The notes beneath the pieces were generated by a model. That model made no database searches and had not been told where the DNA came from. It was given only the letters and a program-made list of their open reading frames with translations. From Cohnella faecalis (GTDB lineage: Bacteria; Bacillota; Bacilli; Paenibacillales; Paenibacillaceae), in NCBI RefSeq assembly GCF_003570905.1, contig NZ_QXJM01000015.1, forward strand, positions 1 through 64,000: a stretch of DNA of 64,000 nt, written 5' to 3'. Below, in pieces: positions 21,807-31,005 of the stretch (position 1 is the stretch's first letter; each line of letters starts with the position of its first letter). The position numbers and the translations under genes were made by a program.

Positions 21807-22693
21807 TCAGCCTTTTACGGCTCCGAGCAGCATCCCTTTGATGAAATATTTTTGCAGAAACGGATACACGACAATGACGGGAATAATAGCTACGACGACG
21901 GTCGCCATCTTGATCGATTCCGGCGGCAGCGCGCTTAGCTGGGATTGCGGAACCGCAAGCTCCTGGCTGACGCTCGGCGTGACAATCATATTCCGCAGAA
22001 CGACCTGCAGAGGATACAGATCGCGGTCGTTCAAATACATGATGCCGGCGAAATACGCGTTCCAATGGTTGACCCCGTAGAAAAGGCCCAGTGTCGCAAT
22101 AATCGGCATCGACAGCGGCAGCACGATTTTGAAAAGCGTCGCCGCGTCGCCGCAGCCGTCTACTTTCGCCGCTTCCTCGATTTCCGAAGGCAACGACTCG
22201 AAATACGTCTTCATGATCAGCATATTGAAGGTGGAGACGAGTCCCGGAATAATAAGCGCCCAGATCGAGTTCATCAGCCCCGTCGCCTTGACGGTCAGGA
22301 ACGTCGGAATGAGTCCGCCGGAGAACAGCATCGTGAACACGATTCCGAGCAGCACCGCATTGCGGCCGGGAAGATATTTTTTCGACAGCGGGTACGCCAG
22401 CAGCGTCGTGACGAACAGATTAAGCGCCGTTCCGACGACGGTAATGAGGATCGTAATGTTCAACGCCTTCGGAACGGTTGCGCTGCTGAAGATCGCATCG
22501 AACGCCTCGAAAGTAATCGTCTTCGGAATGAGAAGGAACCCCCGTTGCGAAGCACCTCCGAATACGGCGTGATGGATACGACGCATACGTAATAGATAGG
22601 GAAAAGCGTTGCCAGGCCGAACAACGTTAGAATCGTATAGATCCCGATGTCCGTAATGCGGTCGGACAACGACTTTCTGAATAAATAAGTCAC
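21807..22693 (-). CDS. Sugar ABC transporter permease, LplC-type (frameshift)
   Basis: The product spans six helices with the EAAKVDGCGDAATLFKIVLPLSMP loop that contacts the ATPase. The first 51 residues (MTYLFRKSLSDRITDIG...) are in one frame and the rest (FLLIPKTITFEAF...) in another. The switch occurs in a five-base G run (CCCCC at 22539-22543 on the plus strand); one more G would restore RNGGFLLIP. A sequencing error is the simplest reason. It pairs with the permease at 23678-22728. Confidence 0.85.
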
Positions 22694-22727
22694 CTCGTGC
22701 CACCTCCGCTTGATGAGCGTCTATGCG

Positions 22728-23678
22728 TTACCAGATACCGGAGCCGCCGAACCGTTTGGCCAGCTTGTTCGCCCCCAGTACGAGCGTGAATCCGATCACC
22801 GATTTGAATACGCCGACCGCGGCCGGAACGCTGAAGTCCATCTGCTCGATGCCCCGGCGGAATATCCAGGTGTCGAGAATATCGCCGGTGTCGTATACCC
22901 GCACGTTGAGGAAGATGTAGACTTGCTCGAACCCGGCATCCAGAATGGAGCCCAATCGAAGGATAACGAGGAGCATGAACACATCCCGTACCCCCGGAAG
23001 CGTAACGTGCCAGAGCTGACGCCACCGTCCCGCTCCATCCATGGCCGCCGCCTCGTACTGCTCGCCGTTGATTCCCGCCAGAGCAGCGAGATAGATGATG
23101 GCGCCGTAACCCGTGCTTTTCCAAATATCCGTGGACACGAGCAGCGATCGGAACAAGTCGGAATTCGTCAGAACGTCTACCGAGCCCCAGCCCATATCGC
23201 GGAAAAAGGTTGTCACGAGCCCGGAGCCCGGAGCGAAAAAGGAGAACATGATACCGTATACAATAATCCATGAAATAAAATGCGGCCCGTAAGTTAACGT
23301 CTGGATCGTCTTCTTGAACCAACGAACCCGTATTTCATTCAGCATGAGCGCGAGCAGCAAATCCGGCAGCATATTGAATACGATCCGGTAGAGGCTGATC
23401 AGCACCGTGTTCTTCATTAGGACCGGAAAGTCCGGCGAGTTGAATACTTCTCTGAAGTTGTCCAAACCTACCCATGGACTTCCCGATATGCCCTTCATCA
23501 GGTTGTAATCCTGGAAGGCGACGACAAGGCCGAACATCGGCACGTAATGATAAACGATGTAATAAATGATCCCTGGGAGCATGAAAAAGTACAGCCACCG
23601 GTATCGCCAAAAGGTCCGTGACCATTTCGGCTTCGTCCGTCCGGCGCCTGTGCCGGCCGTCACTGCCGCTTCGCTCAT
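22728..23678 (-). CDS. Sugar ABC transporter permease, LplB-type
   Basis: This is an inner-membrane permease with six helices (WLYFFMLPGIIYYIVYHYVPMFG near the N-terminus) and the conserved EAAAMDGAGRWRQLWHVTLPG loop. ATG at 23678 (MSEAAV) is favoured since GAGGG is six bases upstream; an in-frame GTG at 23690 is the alternative. It lies 31 nt after the dehydrogenase gene and 34 nt before the partner permease, forming one transcription unit. Confidence 0.92.
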   Translation of the reverse strand: MSEAAVTAGTGAGRTKPKWSRTFWRYRWLYFFMLPGIIYYIVYHYVPMFGLVVAFQDYNLMKGISGSPWVGLDNFREVFNSPDFPVLMKNTVLISLYRIVFNMLPDLLLALMLNEIRVRWFKKTIQTLTYGPHFISWIIVYGIMFSFFAPGSGLVTTFFRDMGWGSVDVLTNSDLFRSLLVSTDIWKSTGYGAIIYLAALAGINGEQYEAAAMDGAGRWRQLWHVTLPGVRDVFMLLVILRLGSILDAGFEQVYIFLNVRVYDTGDILDTWIFRRGIEQMDFSVPAAVGVFKSVIGFTLVLGANKLAKRFGGSGIW

Positions 23679-23709
23679 CGTATCCCTCACTCCTCGTCAG
23701 CTTCCGGGT

Positions 23710-24699
23710 TTAGTCGAATCGAACGACGATTCCCATCATTTTTTGCGGATTGCGCTCGTAACGGGTATACAGCTCGGGCAGTTCGCCGAAGGCAACCTGA
23801 TCGGTGATAAGCGATTGGACGTCGATGCGCCGCTCTTGTATCATTCGCAAGAAATCCTGAACGTTGCGGCCTTCGGTCCAACGTACGTAGCCGATCGGAT
23901 AATCGAAGCCGAGCTTCTCGTAGTCCGCTTCGTATCGGCCGGGGCCGCCGGCTCGCGATATATGGATGCTGGCTTCTTTGGCAAACAGCAGATCGCGGTC
24001 AAATTCCCCGCCGGTATCCCCGACGATGACGACTTTTCCCCGGTCGCGCAGCCAATGAAGCGAAGTATCGATCAAGCTTTCCTTCCGGTTGCTGGCGCAT
24101 ACGAGCACGGCGTCCGCACCCTTGCCTTCCGTCAGGTCGGCAAGCAAATCCTTCATCTTGCTCTCGTTGTCGCAAACATGCGTCATACCGGTCGATACGA
24201 GCATGGCTCTGCGTTCCTCGAGAGGCTCCAGGCCGATAACTCTGTAATTGGAGGCATGTGCGATTCGGGCGATAATTTGGCCGAGAATGCCTGCGCCGGC
24301 GACGATTGCCGTCTCTCCGAACCGAAGATCGGCCTGGCGAAGCGCGTGAATCGCAATGGCGCCGATGCCGCAAAAAGCCGCTTCTTCGTCGGATACCCCG
24401 TCCGGAACCGGAACGGTCAAATGCTTGGGCGAGAGCATAATTTCGCGATGCGCCGGAGTACCGTAGCAAGCGACGCGTTGGCCCGGCTTTACGTGAGTAA
24501 CGCCCTCTCCGACTTCCGTCACGATACCGGTCGCGCTGTATCCTAACGGAGCTTCCGGATTCGTTCGAATCATTAAGAGCTCCGTGCCGATACTGACGGA
24601 TGAGTAAGTAATTCTGACTTTGACATACTGCGGTTGGATTGGTGGTTCCGGCAAATCGACGAAGACCGCAGATCCGTTTCGGCTTTTGAGAGCTCTCAT
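23710..24699 (-). CDS. Medium-chain (MDR) dehydrogenase, zinc-free BchC-like type
   Basis: The 329-residue protein is the first gene after the sugar-operon promoter. It has the GroES-like N-terminal domain (APLGYSATGIVTEVGEGVTHVKPGQRV) and a Rossmann motif (VAGAGILGQIIARIAH). The usual catalytic zinc cysteine is not evident. Similar domains occur in two-domain oxidoreductases joined to a Gfo/Idh module, which fits the Gfo/Idh genes downstream. AGGAGG lies four bases before the ATG. Substrate likely a sugar or polyol derivative. Confidence 0.87.
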   Translation of the reverse strand: MRALKSRNGSAVFVDLPEPPIQPQYVKVRITYSSVSIGTELLMIRTNPEAPLGYSATGIVTEVGEGVTHVKPGQRVACYGTPAHREIMLSPKHLTVPVPDGVSDEEAAFCGIGAIAIHALRQADLRFGETAIVAGAGILGQIIARIAHASNYRVIGLEPLEERRAMLVSTGMTHVCDNESKMKDLLADLTEGKGADAVLVCASNRKESLIDTSLHWLRDRGKVVIVGDTGGEFDRDLLFAKEASIHISRAGGPGRYEADYEKLGFDYPIGYVRWTEGRNVQDFLRMIQERRIDVQSLITDQVAFGELPELYTRYERNPQKMMGIVVRFD

Positions 24700-24753
24700 A
24701 CGTTCCTCCTGATTTACATCTAATTTACATCCATCATTTGTAAATCATTTTAC

Positions 24754-24782
24754 TGTACATTTGATGTACATCTGATGTACTG
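24754..24782. promoter_or_regulatory. Candidate GntR operator: three spaced TGTAC half-sites
   Basis: TGTACA at 24754 and 24766 and TGTACT at 24777 are spaced 12 and 11 bases, nearly one helix turn, with the perfect palindrome GATGTACATC at 24763-24772. They sit directly downstream of the -10 box, where binding would repress. Related sequence (ACATCAG and ACATCAAATGT) occurs upstream of the regulator gene at 26476-26515, so the regulator probably controls both. Confidence 0.65.
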
Positions 24783-24812
24783 ATTATATACAGCTAACAA
24801 ACGGAGCGTCAA
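24783..24812 (-). promoter_or_regulatory. Sigma-A promoter of the sugar catabolic operon
   Basis: On the minus strand TTGACG (24812-24807) is followed after 18 bases by a perfect TATAAT (24788-24783). The start of transcription would fall about 24776, inside the TGTAC operator repeats, and about 75 bases ahead of the MDR dehydrogenase ATG. Confidence 0.75.
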
Positions 24813-24913
24813 CCATAAATCATCCGAAACGAACCGTTTTATCGAACTTTTCTATTTTTGAAGCCGCTAATTTAGTGAGAAAACGAAAACAATTAGGGTT
24901 TTTTAGTACATTT

Positions 24914-24927
24914 TGTAAGCGTTTTCA
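24914..24927. promoter_or_regulatory. CcpA catabolite-responsive element (cre)
   Basis: TGTAAGCGTTTTCA matches the Bacillus cre consensus TGWAANCGNTNWCA at every fixed position. It lies about 105 bases upstream of the -35 box of the sugar operon, between the terminator of the regulator gene and the promoter. It indicates control by preferred carbon sources. Confidence 0.75.
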
Positions 24928-24951
24928 AATTTGGACGTCGTCTTTCCCGAA

Positions 24952-24993
24952 AATAGAAAAAGCCCCTGCTCCAGAATAACCGGGGCAAGGGCT
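24952..24993 (-). terminator. Rho-independent terminator after the GntR-type regulator
   Basis: AGCCCTTGCCCCGG pairs with the CTGGAGCAGGGGCT segment on the minus strand, followed by TTTTCTATTTTC. It ends the regulator transcript and separates it from the sugar operon. Confidence 0.75.
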
Positions 24994-25031
24994 GCGGGAC
25001 ATGCGCAATATTTTCCATTTTAATCGCAGCT

Positions 25032-26447
25032 TTAAGTCTTTTTTTCCGTTGCTCTTTCGTTTCCGGCTGCCAGCAGCTCCTTCAGCTTTTCATGCAGAGC
25101 AGGTTCGTCGAGCATGTCGGACCAATGCTCCTTCAGCCATCGGGTGAACAACCGCAAATCCTGCATTCGCAATCCGATATCGCGATGATAAGCGAAAGAA
25201 GGGAACATTTCGCGGAACATCGAATAGCGGGAAGGACGCTTCAAGCCGTTCTCCGCAGCCATTTCCGCCGATTTTTTTCTCGCCGGGATACTGACCGTCC
25301 TCTCGCGGATCAAATTTTGCGCATCGGCGGAAGACAAGTAATCGACGAACCTTCTCGCTGCTTCCTTCGAGTTGGAATGGCGGACCAGAGCCGTGCCGAT
25401 CGTAAGCAGCAGCGTTCTTTGCGCGTCCCCCTTGCGCAAGCTCGGAAGCGGGCAAATGTCGTAATCCAGCGACGACAGATGCGCGAACTCGTTCAGATTG
25501 AAATACGTGGACAAAATAATGGAAACCTGTCCGTCGATAAACAAGCGAATCGTCTCGTCGTTTCCCTGCGCCAAGTAGTTCGGGAAGACGTCGCGGTTGC
25601 CGACGAGCTCGTTGAGCGTCCGCAAGGCGCTGACCGCCTTCGGAGGCAAAGCCTCGCCCGCTTGATGTACCCCTGGTGTATTCGCCGTTCCTTGCAGCAA
25701 AAAGACCGAATACCGGTTCTCCGACGCGGGCACGAAATAAATGCCGTGCCGCCCTCTTGCCTTGGCCAGCTTCTCCCCGGCAGCGAGCAGATCGCTCCAG
25801 GTCCAGTAGCTGTCCGGCTCATGTAGGCCGGCCTCGCGGAAATGACTTTTGTTATAGCAGACGACGACAGGCGAGAAGGAGACGGGCTTCGCGTAGAGAG
25901 CCCCATCGAATTCGAACGCCTCTTCCGTAATCGGATAAAGCTCGGGATCGGATTCGATTTCCTCAAGCAGAGGCGCAAGATCGGCCTCCGTCCACTCCTG
26001 GAATTGCGGACTGTTGAAGGCGACGATGTCCAGCAGGCCGTTCGAAATCATCTCTTCGGCCGATTGAACGTAGCTGAGGTGATTGAGCGATATGCGGCGG
26101 ACGTGAATGCCGGGGTTGAGGCGGCCGAACTCCGCGATCAGCTCGTCGATCAAAAAATCGGTCGTGAGCGAAATCGAGCAGCCGAAATTCAATGTAATCG
26201 TCTCTTTGGCCCTTGGCGTCACCATGCTGCCAACCCGGTCAATCTTGACGATCAGCCCTTCCTCGACAAGCTGGTCGAGTCCTTTGCGTATCGATTTGTT
26301 GCTTAATTGAAACTGCTCGGCCAAAGAGCTTTCGGCCGGCAAGTACGTTCCATCTTGACGAATGCCCGTGATGATGTCCGTTCGGATCACGTTGACGAAA
26401 TGATCCAGCCTTTCTTGAAACGATGATCTGTCTGATTTATAACTCAT
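25032..26447 (-). CDS. GntR-type regulator with C-terminal solute-binding domain
   Basis: The 471-residue protein joins an N-terminal winged helix (about residues 10-80; LPAESSLAEQFQLSNKSIRKGLDQLVEEGLIVKI) to a family 1 extracellular-solute-binding-like domain (about 90-460; FNSPQFQEW, VCYNKSHFREAGL, ADAQNLIRERTVSIPARK). There is no signal peptide, so the sugar-binding domain works as a cytoplasmic ligand sensor. It directly precedes the sugar operon, whose promoter carries candidate operators. A plausible promoter with TTGACA at 26517-26512 overlaps similar sites, suggesting autoregulation. Confidence 0.88.
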   Translation of the reverse strand: MSYKSDRSSFQERLDHFVNVIRTDIITGIRQDGTYLPAESSLAEQFQLSNKSIRKGLDQLVEEGLIVKIDRVGSMVTPRAKETITLNFGCSISLTTDFLIDELIAEFGRLNPGIHVRRISLNHLSYVQSAEEMISNGLLDIVAFNSPQFQEWTEADLAPLLEEIESDPELYPITEEAFEFDGALYAKPVSFSPVVVCYNKSHFREAGLHEPDSYWTWSDLLAAGEKLAKARGRHGIYFVPASENRYSVFLLQGTANTPGVHQAGEALPPKAVSALRTLNELVGNRDVFPNYLAQGNDETIRLFIDGQVSIILSTYFNLNEFAHLSSLDYDICPLPSLRKGDAQRTLLLTIGTALVRHSNSKEAARRFVDYLSSADAQNLIRERTVSIPARKKSAEMAAENGLKRPSRYSMFREMFPSFAYHRDIGLRMQDLRLFTRWLKEHWSDMLDEPALHEKLKELLAAGNERATEKKT

Positions 26448-26475
26448 GTATGATTTCTCCTATTTATCTACTGTG

Positions 26476-26515
26476 GACATCAGTACATATTTTCAGACAT
26501 TTCACATCAAATGTC
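26476..26515. promoter_or_regulatory. Candidate autoregulatory operator of the GntR-type gene
   Basis: GACATCAGTACAT (26476-26488) and ACATCAAATGT (26504-26514) recur from the operon promoter operator, read on the other strand. They overlap the likely -35 region (TTGACA on the minus strand at 26517-26512) of the regulator gene. Confidence 0.5.
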
Positions 26516-26609
26516 AACTATGGCCAGGTCATCAAGCTCTCTGGTCGGCACTTTCGAGCAATGTCGATTGCCCATTTCCGAATGCCGATACGCGTTCCGG
26601 CCGCTTATT

Positions 26610-26900
26610 GACTTAGGTATAGAACAATTGCGGATATGTTCCTACCTCTTCCTTTTTGGCTCCAACTATAGAACAACTGCGGATATGCTCCCACCACACT
26701 TACTAGCTCCGGCTATAGAACGATTTTTTCGTCCTATATCCCTCTTGCGCTGCCTCTTGGCGCCGAATAAGACGAACATTTCGCGTAATTCCTGCCACTA
26801 CGTCACTTTAAAGGTAGCCACCGAGGAAATAAAACGATTCTGTCGTCTTATTCCTCCGCTGCGCACAAAGCCAATGACAATAGAACGACTTTTTCGCGTT
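26610..26900. repeat. Degenerate array 3 with about 50-bp spacing and hairpin cores
   Basis: Related cores start near 26616, 26668, 26713, 26765, 26829 and 26879 (spacing 45-64). Each is a small inverted repeat such as AATAAAACGATTCTG with CGTCTTATT, or TATAGAACGA with CGTCCTATA, around a T-rich loop. The 555-bp gap 26448-27002 holds the regulator promoter and this array and no convincing gene. Confidence 0.75.
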
Positions 26901-27002
26901 ATTTCGTTAGCAGGAGCACCCAACGAAAAAAATAGGCCGAGCCGGGATCCCCTCGACTCGACCTTATACGCTGCGCTTTATCGACCAGCCCAGCCTACCG
27001 CG

Positions 27003-27494
27003 CTACGCCGGATCCAACTGCACCGCCGCTTGCTTGCCGCTGAGCTGAATGCCTGTCTTCGGCTTGCCCGATGAGCTCAAATCCTTGATTAGCCGCTGAA
27101 GCAGCTCCTTCGCTTTCGTCCCATCCTTGCCCTGCGCCTTAATGACGAGAAAGACGGAGCCGCCGGACTTCAATATCCGTTCCGCCTGCTGCCGCTTCGT
27201 CTCGAGATCGTGCTCCTCGGTTTGCGGAGTGAGGCGAACTTCCTTCAGCTTCGGTTCCCGTTCCTTCTTCTTTTCCTTCTGTGCTTCCTCTTTGGCCGCT
27301 CCCGAGCGCATCAGCTTGCAAGGCGGAGGACTGCTCATTAGCGATAAGGCTATTAAATCCACCTTCAAGCTTTTGGCCATCGCGAGCGCTTCGGACGTCG
27401 GGACGATTCCCAAATCCTCGCCGTTCAAGCCGGTAAGATGAACCTCGGACGCTTTAATCTTCTCGTTGATTAAGATGGTCGACACCCTTTCCAC
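27003..27494 (-). CDS. Divergent translation initiation factor IF-3 paralogue
   Basis: The protein of up to 163 residues follows the IF-3 layout: INEKIKASEVHLTGLNGEDLGIVPTSEAL (N-domain), PPPCKLM, a charged linker, then a C-domain starting KEVRLTPQTEEHDLETKRQQAERIL. The normal KVTVRFRGRE segment, rich in ribosome-contacting arginines, is replaced by SVFLVIKAQGKDG. It is not next to rpmI/rplT, so it is not the housekeeping infC. The GTG at 27494 is uncertain. It lies 45 nt after the chemotaxis gene. It may modulate initiation or ribosome hibernation, but this is a guess. Confidence 0.8.
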   Translation of the reverse strand: MERVSTILINEKIKASEVHLTGLNGEDLGIVPTSEALAMAKSLKVDLIALSLMSSPPPCKLMRSGAAKEEAQKEKKKEREPKLKEVRLTPQTEEHDLETKRQQAERILKSGGSVFLVIKAQGKDGTKAKELLQRLIKDLSSSGKPKTGIQLSGKQAAVQLDPA

Positions 27495-27539
27495 GCAAGT
27501 AAATTCATGGTCAAAGTGTACTAGCCGCCCATCCTCCGG

Positions 27540-28814
27540 TCAAGCGAGAAAAAACGCCGCCTTGCTGCGCAATTCCGTCGACTTGGCCCGCAGCGAGTCC
27601 GTCGAAGCGGCTATTTCCTGCATAACGGCCGTCTGCTCCTGGGACGCGGAGAACACAAGCTGCGCTCCGTTCCGGATTTGATCCGCCACGCGGGCGACAC
27701 GACGAGCCTCCTCCAGCTGCTCGGTCGCCTGCCGCGCTTGCGCCGTCATTCGATCGGCCATCGATTCGACGATGGCGGACACTTGCTCCGCTTCCTGATG
27801 AACCTCGTGAAAAGCGGCGGCGAACGCTTCCCCTTGCTTCGCTTCCCGCTCCGACACTTCGGACTGCGAGCGAATATGGACGACGGCGCGGCCAACCTCC
27901 GCCTGAATGGCCCCAATCAGTCCGCGAATGTTTTTGACGGCAACGGCGCTTTCGTCCGCAAGCGATTTGACCGCTTGGGCGACGACGTCGAAGCCTTTTC
28001 CCTCATCTCCGGCTCTGGCCGCTTCGATCGAAGCGTTCAGGGCGAGCAGGTGAGTCTGCTCCGCAATATCGCCGACGACCGCCGAAATCGTACCGATCTG
28101 ATTGGCGTATCCGTTCAGCTTCTCCACGACATCCATGGCGTCCCGGTTCAGCTCGGACAGTTGATGCATGCCCCCGACAAGAGAGCGGAATACCTCTTCG
28201 CTCTGAACGGCCGCACGATTCATATGCTTCGTTCGCTCTTTCGCGGCTTCCGCCTCCGAGCTCATTCGGCCGGCAGCCTCGGAGAGCGCCTCGGCATCCT
28301 GGCGCATCCGTTCCGCCGACTCCGCTTGAATTTGCGTTCCGGACGTGATCGTCTCCGATTCGTTCGTCATCTGCTCGATTTGCCCGACCGCCTGTCCGAT
28401 CGCTTCCTGGAGCTCCTTCACATGAACGTCCGTCAGCTTAGAATTGTCCTGAATTCCCGCAATAATCGTTCTTAATTGACCGAGCATTCGTTCGAAAGCT
28501 TCGCCGAGCGCCTGCATCTCATCATTGGAGGCAGACGCAGCGACTTTGACGCCGAGATCGCCTTTTGCCGCTTCCTGAGCCGCCCGGGTTAACGCCAGCA
28601 GCGGTCGAAGCAGCCATTTTGCCGCAAAAAATCCGAAAAGTCCCGTCCAAAAAATACCGAAAGCAAGCGTCAAAAGAACGAACAGCCAGCCCGGCAAAAA
28701 GGAAAACGAATCCTTGAGCACCAGAAGAAAAAACGCGCTTGTGCCGTAAGTAACCGCCGAAGCGGCCGTAATGCCGATGACCATTTTTTTCACTATGCCG
28801 ATCTTTGGTGTCAT
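27540..28814 (-). CDS. Methyl-accepting chemotaxis protein without external sensor domain
   Basis: The 424-residue protein has two hydrophobic helices (about residues 10-32 and 41-66) separated by only about ten residues, a HAMP-like region and a signalling domain with the hairpin segment IAEQTHLLALNASIEAARAGDEGKGFDVVA. The ATG at 28814 has GGAGG six bases upstream. It begins 23 nt after cytochrome oxidase subunit I on the same strand, so it is probably co-transcribed. The lack of a ligand domain suggests it senses membrane energy state or redox. Confidence 0.9.
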   Translation of the reverse strand: MTPKIGIVKKMVIGITAASAVTYGTSAFFLLVLKDSFSFLPGWLFVLLTLAFGIFWTGLFGFFAAKWLLRPLLALTRAAQEAAKGDLGVKVAASASNDEMQALGEAFERMLGQLRTIIAGIQDNSKLTDVHVKELQEAIGQAVGQIEQMTNESETITSGTQIQAESAERMRQDAEALSEAAGRMSSEAEAAKERTKHMNRAAVQSEEVFRSLVGGMHQLSELNRDAMDVVEKLNGYANQIGTISAVVGDIAEQTHLLALNASIEAARAGDEGKGFDVVAQAVKSLADESAVAVKNIRGLIGAIQAEVGRAVVHIRSQSEVSEREAKQGEAFAAAFHEVHQEAEQVSAIVESMADRMTAQARQATEQLEEARRVARVADQIRNGAQLVFSASQEQTAVMQEIAASTDSLRAKSTELRSKAAFFLA

Positions 28815-28837
28815 GAGGTTGCCTCCAAAAATGTCGA

Positions 28838-30509
28838 TTACCAAGTCACCCACGGCTTCGAGCCGGGGCCCGAATTCATAAGCATATCGACGAACGGAAT
28901 CGTATACGCGAATAAGATTAGGACGACAACGAGCCCGATCCACACTCCCCAACGCTCGAACAGCTTCGGCGTCGGCTGCGCGGCGTCGGCGACTTCGCCC
29001 AGCGGGTATTCCGTGCTTCCTTTTGGCGCGCGGGCAAGACCGATGACATTAATAATCATGAGGACGACCGCTACGAACAGAATCATGCCTCCGATCGCCA
29101 TCGCGACGTGATACGGCATCCATAAGACGGAATCGGGATGGTCATTGTACGTCGTATAAGCGGTGCGCCGAGGCGATCCGAGCAAGCCGACCGTATGCAT
29201 GGAGCCGGACATGAACAACATTCCGATCAACCATAGAATGGTCTGGTAAATGCCGAGCCGGTTCATTTTCGGAGTCAGCACGCGATTCGTAACGACGGGT
29301 ATGAGCCAGTAAGTGATGCCGAAAAAAGTAAGAGCCACGCTAGTCGCCACCGTCAGATGAAAATGCCCCGTCACCCACAGCGTATTATGAACGACTTGGT
29401 TCATTTGGTTGCTGGCGTTAATAATGCCGCCCGCTCCGGCGGGAATGAAGACGAGCATCCCCATGAACGGAGCGAAGAAGCGAACGTCCTTCCAAGGAGC
29501 ACCTTTGCCCAACCGAACAGTCCCCTCGTTCCTCTCGCTCTTCCGTTCGTCTCGAACGTTGCGAACAAGGAGAAGGCGGTCATCAAGGACGGAATAACGA
29601 CCATGAAGGTCAGAATAACCTGGATGTATTTCCATACCGGCGAGATACCCGGCTCCATAAGCTGATGGTGAAAGCCCACCGGAATAGAGAAGAGCAGCAA
29701 CAGTAGAAACGAAAGTCTCGCCAATGCGTCGCTGAATATTTTCCCGCCGATGATCTTCGGAATGATGACATACCAGCAAATATATGTCGGCAGCAGCCAA
29801 AAATAGACGAGCGGATGACCGAAATACCAGAACAGCGTGCGGCTGATCATAACGTCGATCGTGTCGACCCAGCCGAACGACCACGGAATGAATTGCACAA
29901 GCACCGTCGCCGCCACTCCAATCGTCGCAATCAGCCACATGAGCATCGTTACGACGGCCATGAATGCGAACAGCGGCGACAGCTTATCTTCGTTCGTTTT
30001 TTCCAATGCCGATATTGACCGAAAATACCGAACCCGCTAACCCAGCTGCCGAACACGATAAGCGCCAGAGCAATATAGAAATAGGGCGAAGCTTTCATCG
30101 GAGCGTAGAACGTATAGAGCACGGTCGCTTGATTCAGCAAAATCACGACGGTAGCGATAACCGTTCCGAGCGACATAAGCCAAAATCCGATCCAGCCCAT
30201 CTTGAGAGTATGCGGCAGAAGCTTACCTCCGAGCGACTTCGACACACCCGAATATAAGAAGCCGATTATAAAATAAGTGGTGAAAATAAGCGCCATCAAA
30301 ACGCCGTGAGCGGTGAGCAACTGGTAATAGCCGATTCCGGCGGGCAGCGTAATCATGCCGCCTCGAACGAGTCCTTGGAGCACGCCGGCTATGCCTCCCA
30401 GAAGCAGCGCTCCGAACGCGAAGAAAATATGCGCCAGCACGAGCGCCGAATCGTTCCGGTCGAACGAAGGCTCGATCGCCTTCGTCCCGCTAGCATTCGT
30501 GGCCATCAT
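28838..30509 (-). CDS. ba3-type cytochrome c oxidase subunit I (two frameshifts)
   Basis: This is the catalytic haem-copper subunit that reduces oxygen and pumps protons. All metal ligands are readable: TAHGVLMAL (low-spin haem), WYFGHPLVYFWLLP (CuB His with cross-linked Tyr), FHHQLMEPG and GHFHLTVATSV. The coding region is in three frames, broken at an A6 run (29997-30002) and near 29508-29514; one extra base at each rejoins KKTNEDKLSP and GKGAPWKDVRFF. Both are homopolymer-type errors. It starts 19 nt after subunit II; GAGGAT precedes the double ATG. Confidence 0.9.
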
Positions 30510-30528
30510 CGGATCATCCTCTCTCTTT

Positions 30529-30999
30529 CTACTTCACGATTAACGTGGTCGACATGTATTCGTGTCCGATTCCGCAATATTCGTTGCACAGAATCAAATA
30601 CTCGCCCGGCTTCGTAAACGTGTAGGTCAGATGGTTCACTTCGCCGGGGACGACCATCATGTTGACGTTCGTGCCCGGAATTTCGAAGCCGTGGACGACG
30701 TCGCTGCTCGATATTTGAAAATGAACGGTCGCCCCCGCGGGAACTTCCATCTTCTCCTGGTTGAAGCCGAAGGTGTAAGCGACCATGACGGCGTTGTATT
30801 CGTTGTCGCCGATTTTTTCCAAGCCGGGCTTGTCGAAGGGCGCCGTCTCGCTTACTTTGTCGGGATCGATCTTATGCTGATGGCCGGACGGAGGCTGCAT
30901 TCCCATCGCGAACGCGCCTACCCCAATGACGCCGAGAAACACGATAAGCATGGAAACGCCGACGATAAGCCATATTTTTTCCAGCCGATGGATGTGCAA
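30529..30999 (-). CDS. ba3-type cytochrome c oxidase subunit II (CuA)
   Basis: The 156-residue protein has one N-terminal membrane anchor (IWLIVGVSMLIVFLGVIGVGAFA) and a cupredoxin domain facing outward. The CuA ligands are complete: VVHGFEIPG followed by CNEYCGIGHEYM. It accepts electrons from a cytochrome c or cupredoxin and passes them to subunit I. It begins 6 nt after the small subunit IIa gene. Confidence 0.93.
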   Translation of the reverse strand: MHIHRLEKIWLIVGVSMLIVFLGVIGVGAFAMGMQPPSGHQHKIDPDKVSETAPFDKPGLEKIGDNEYNAVMVAYTFGFNQEKMEVPAGATVHFQISSSDVVHGFEIPGTNVNMMVVPGEVNHLTYTFTKPGEYLILCNEYCGIGHEYMSTTLIVK

Positions 31000-31005
31000 T
31001 GTCGT

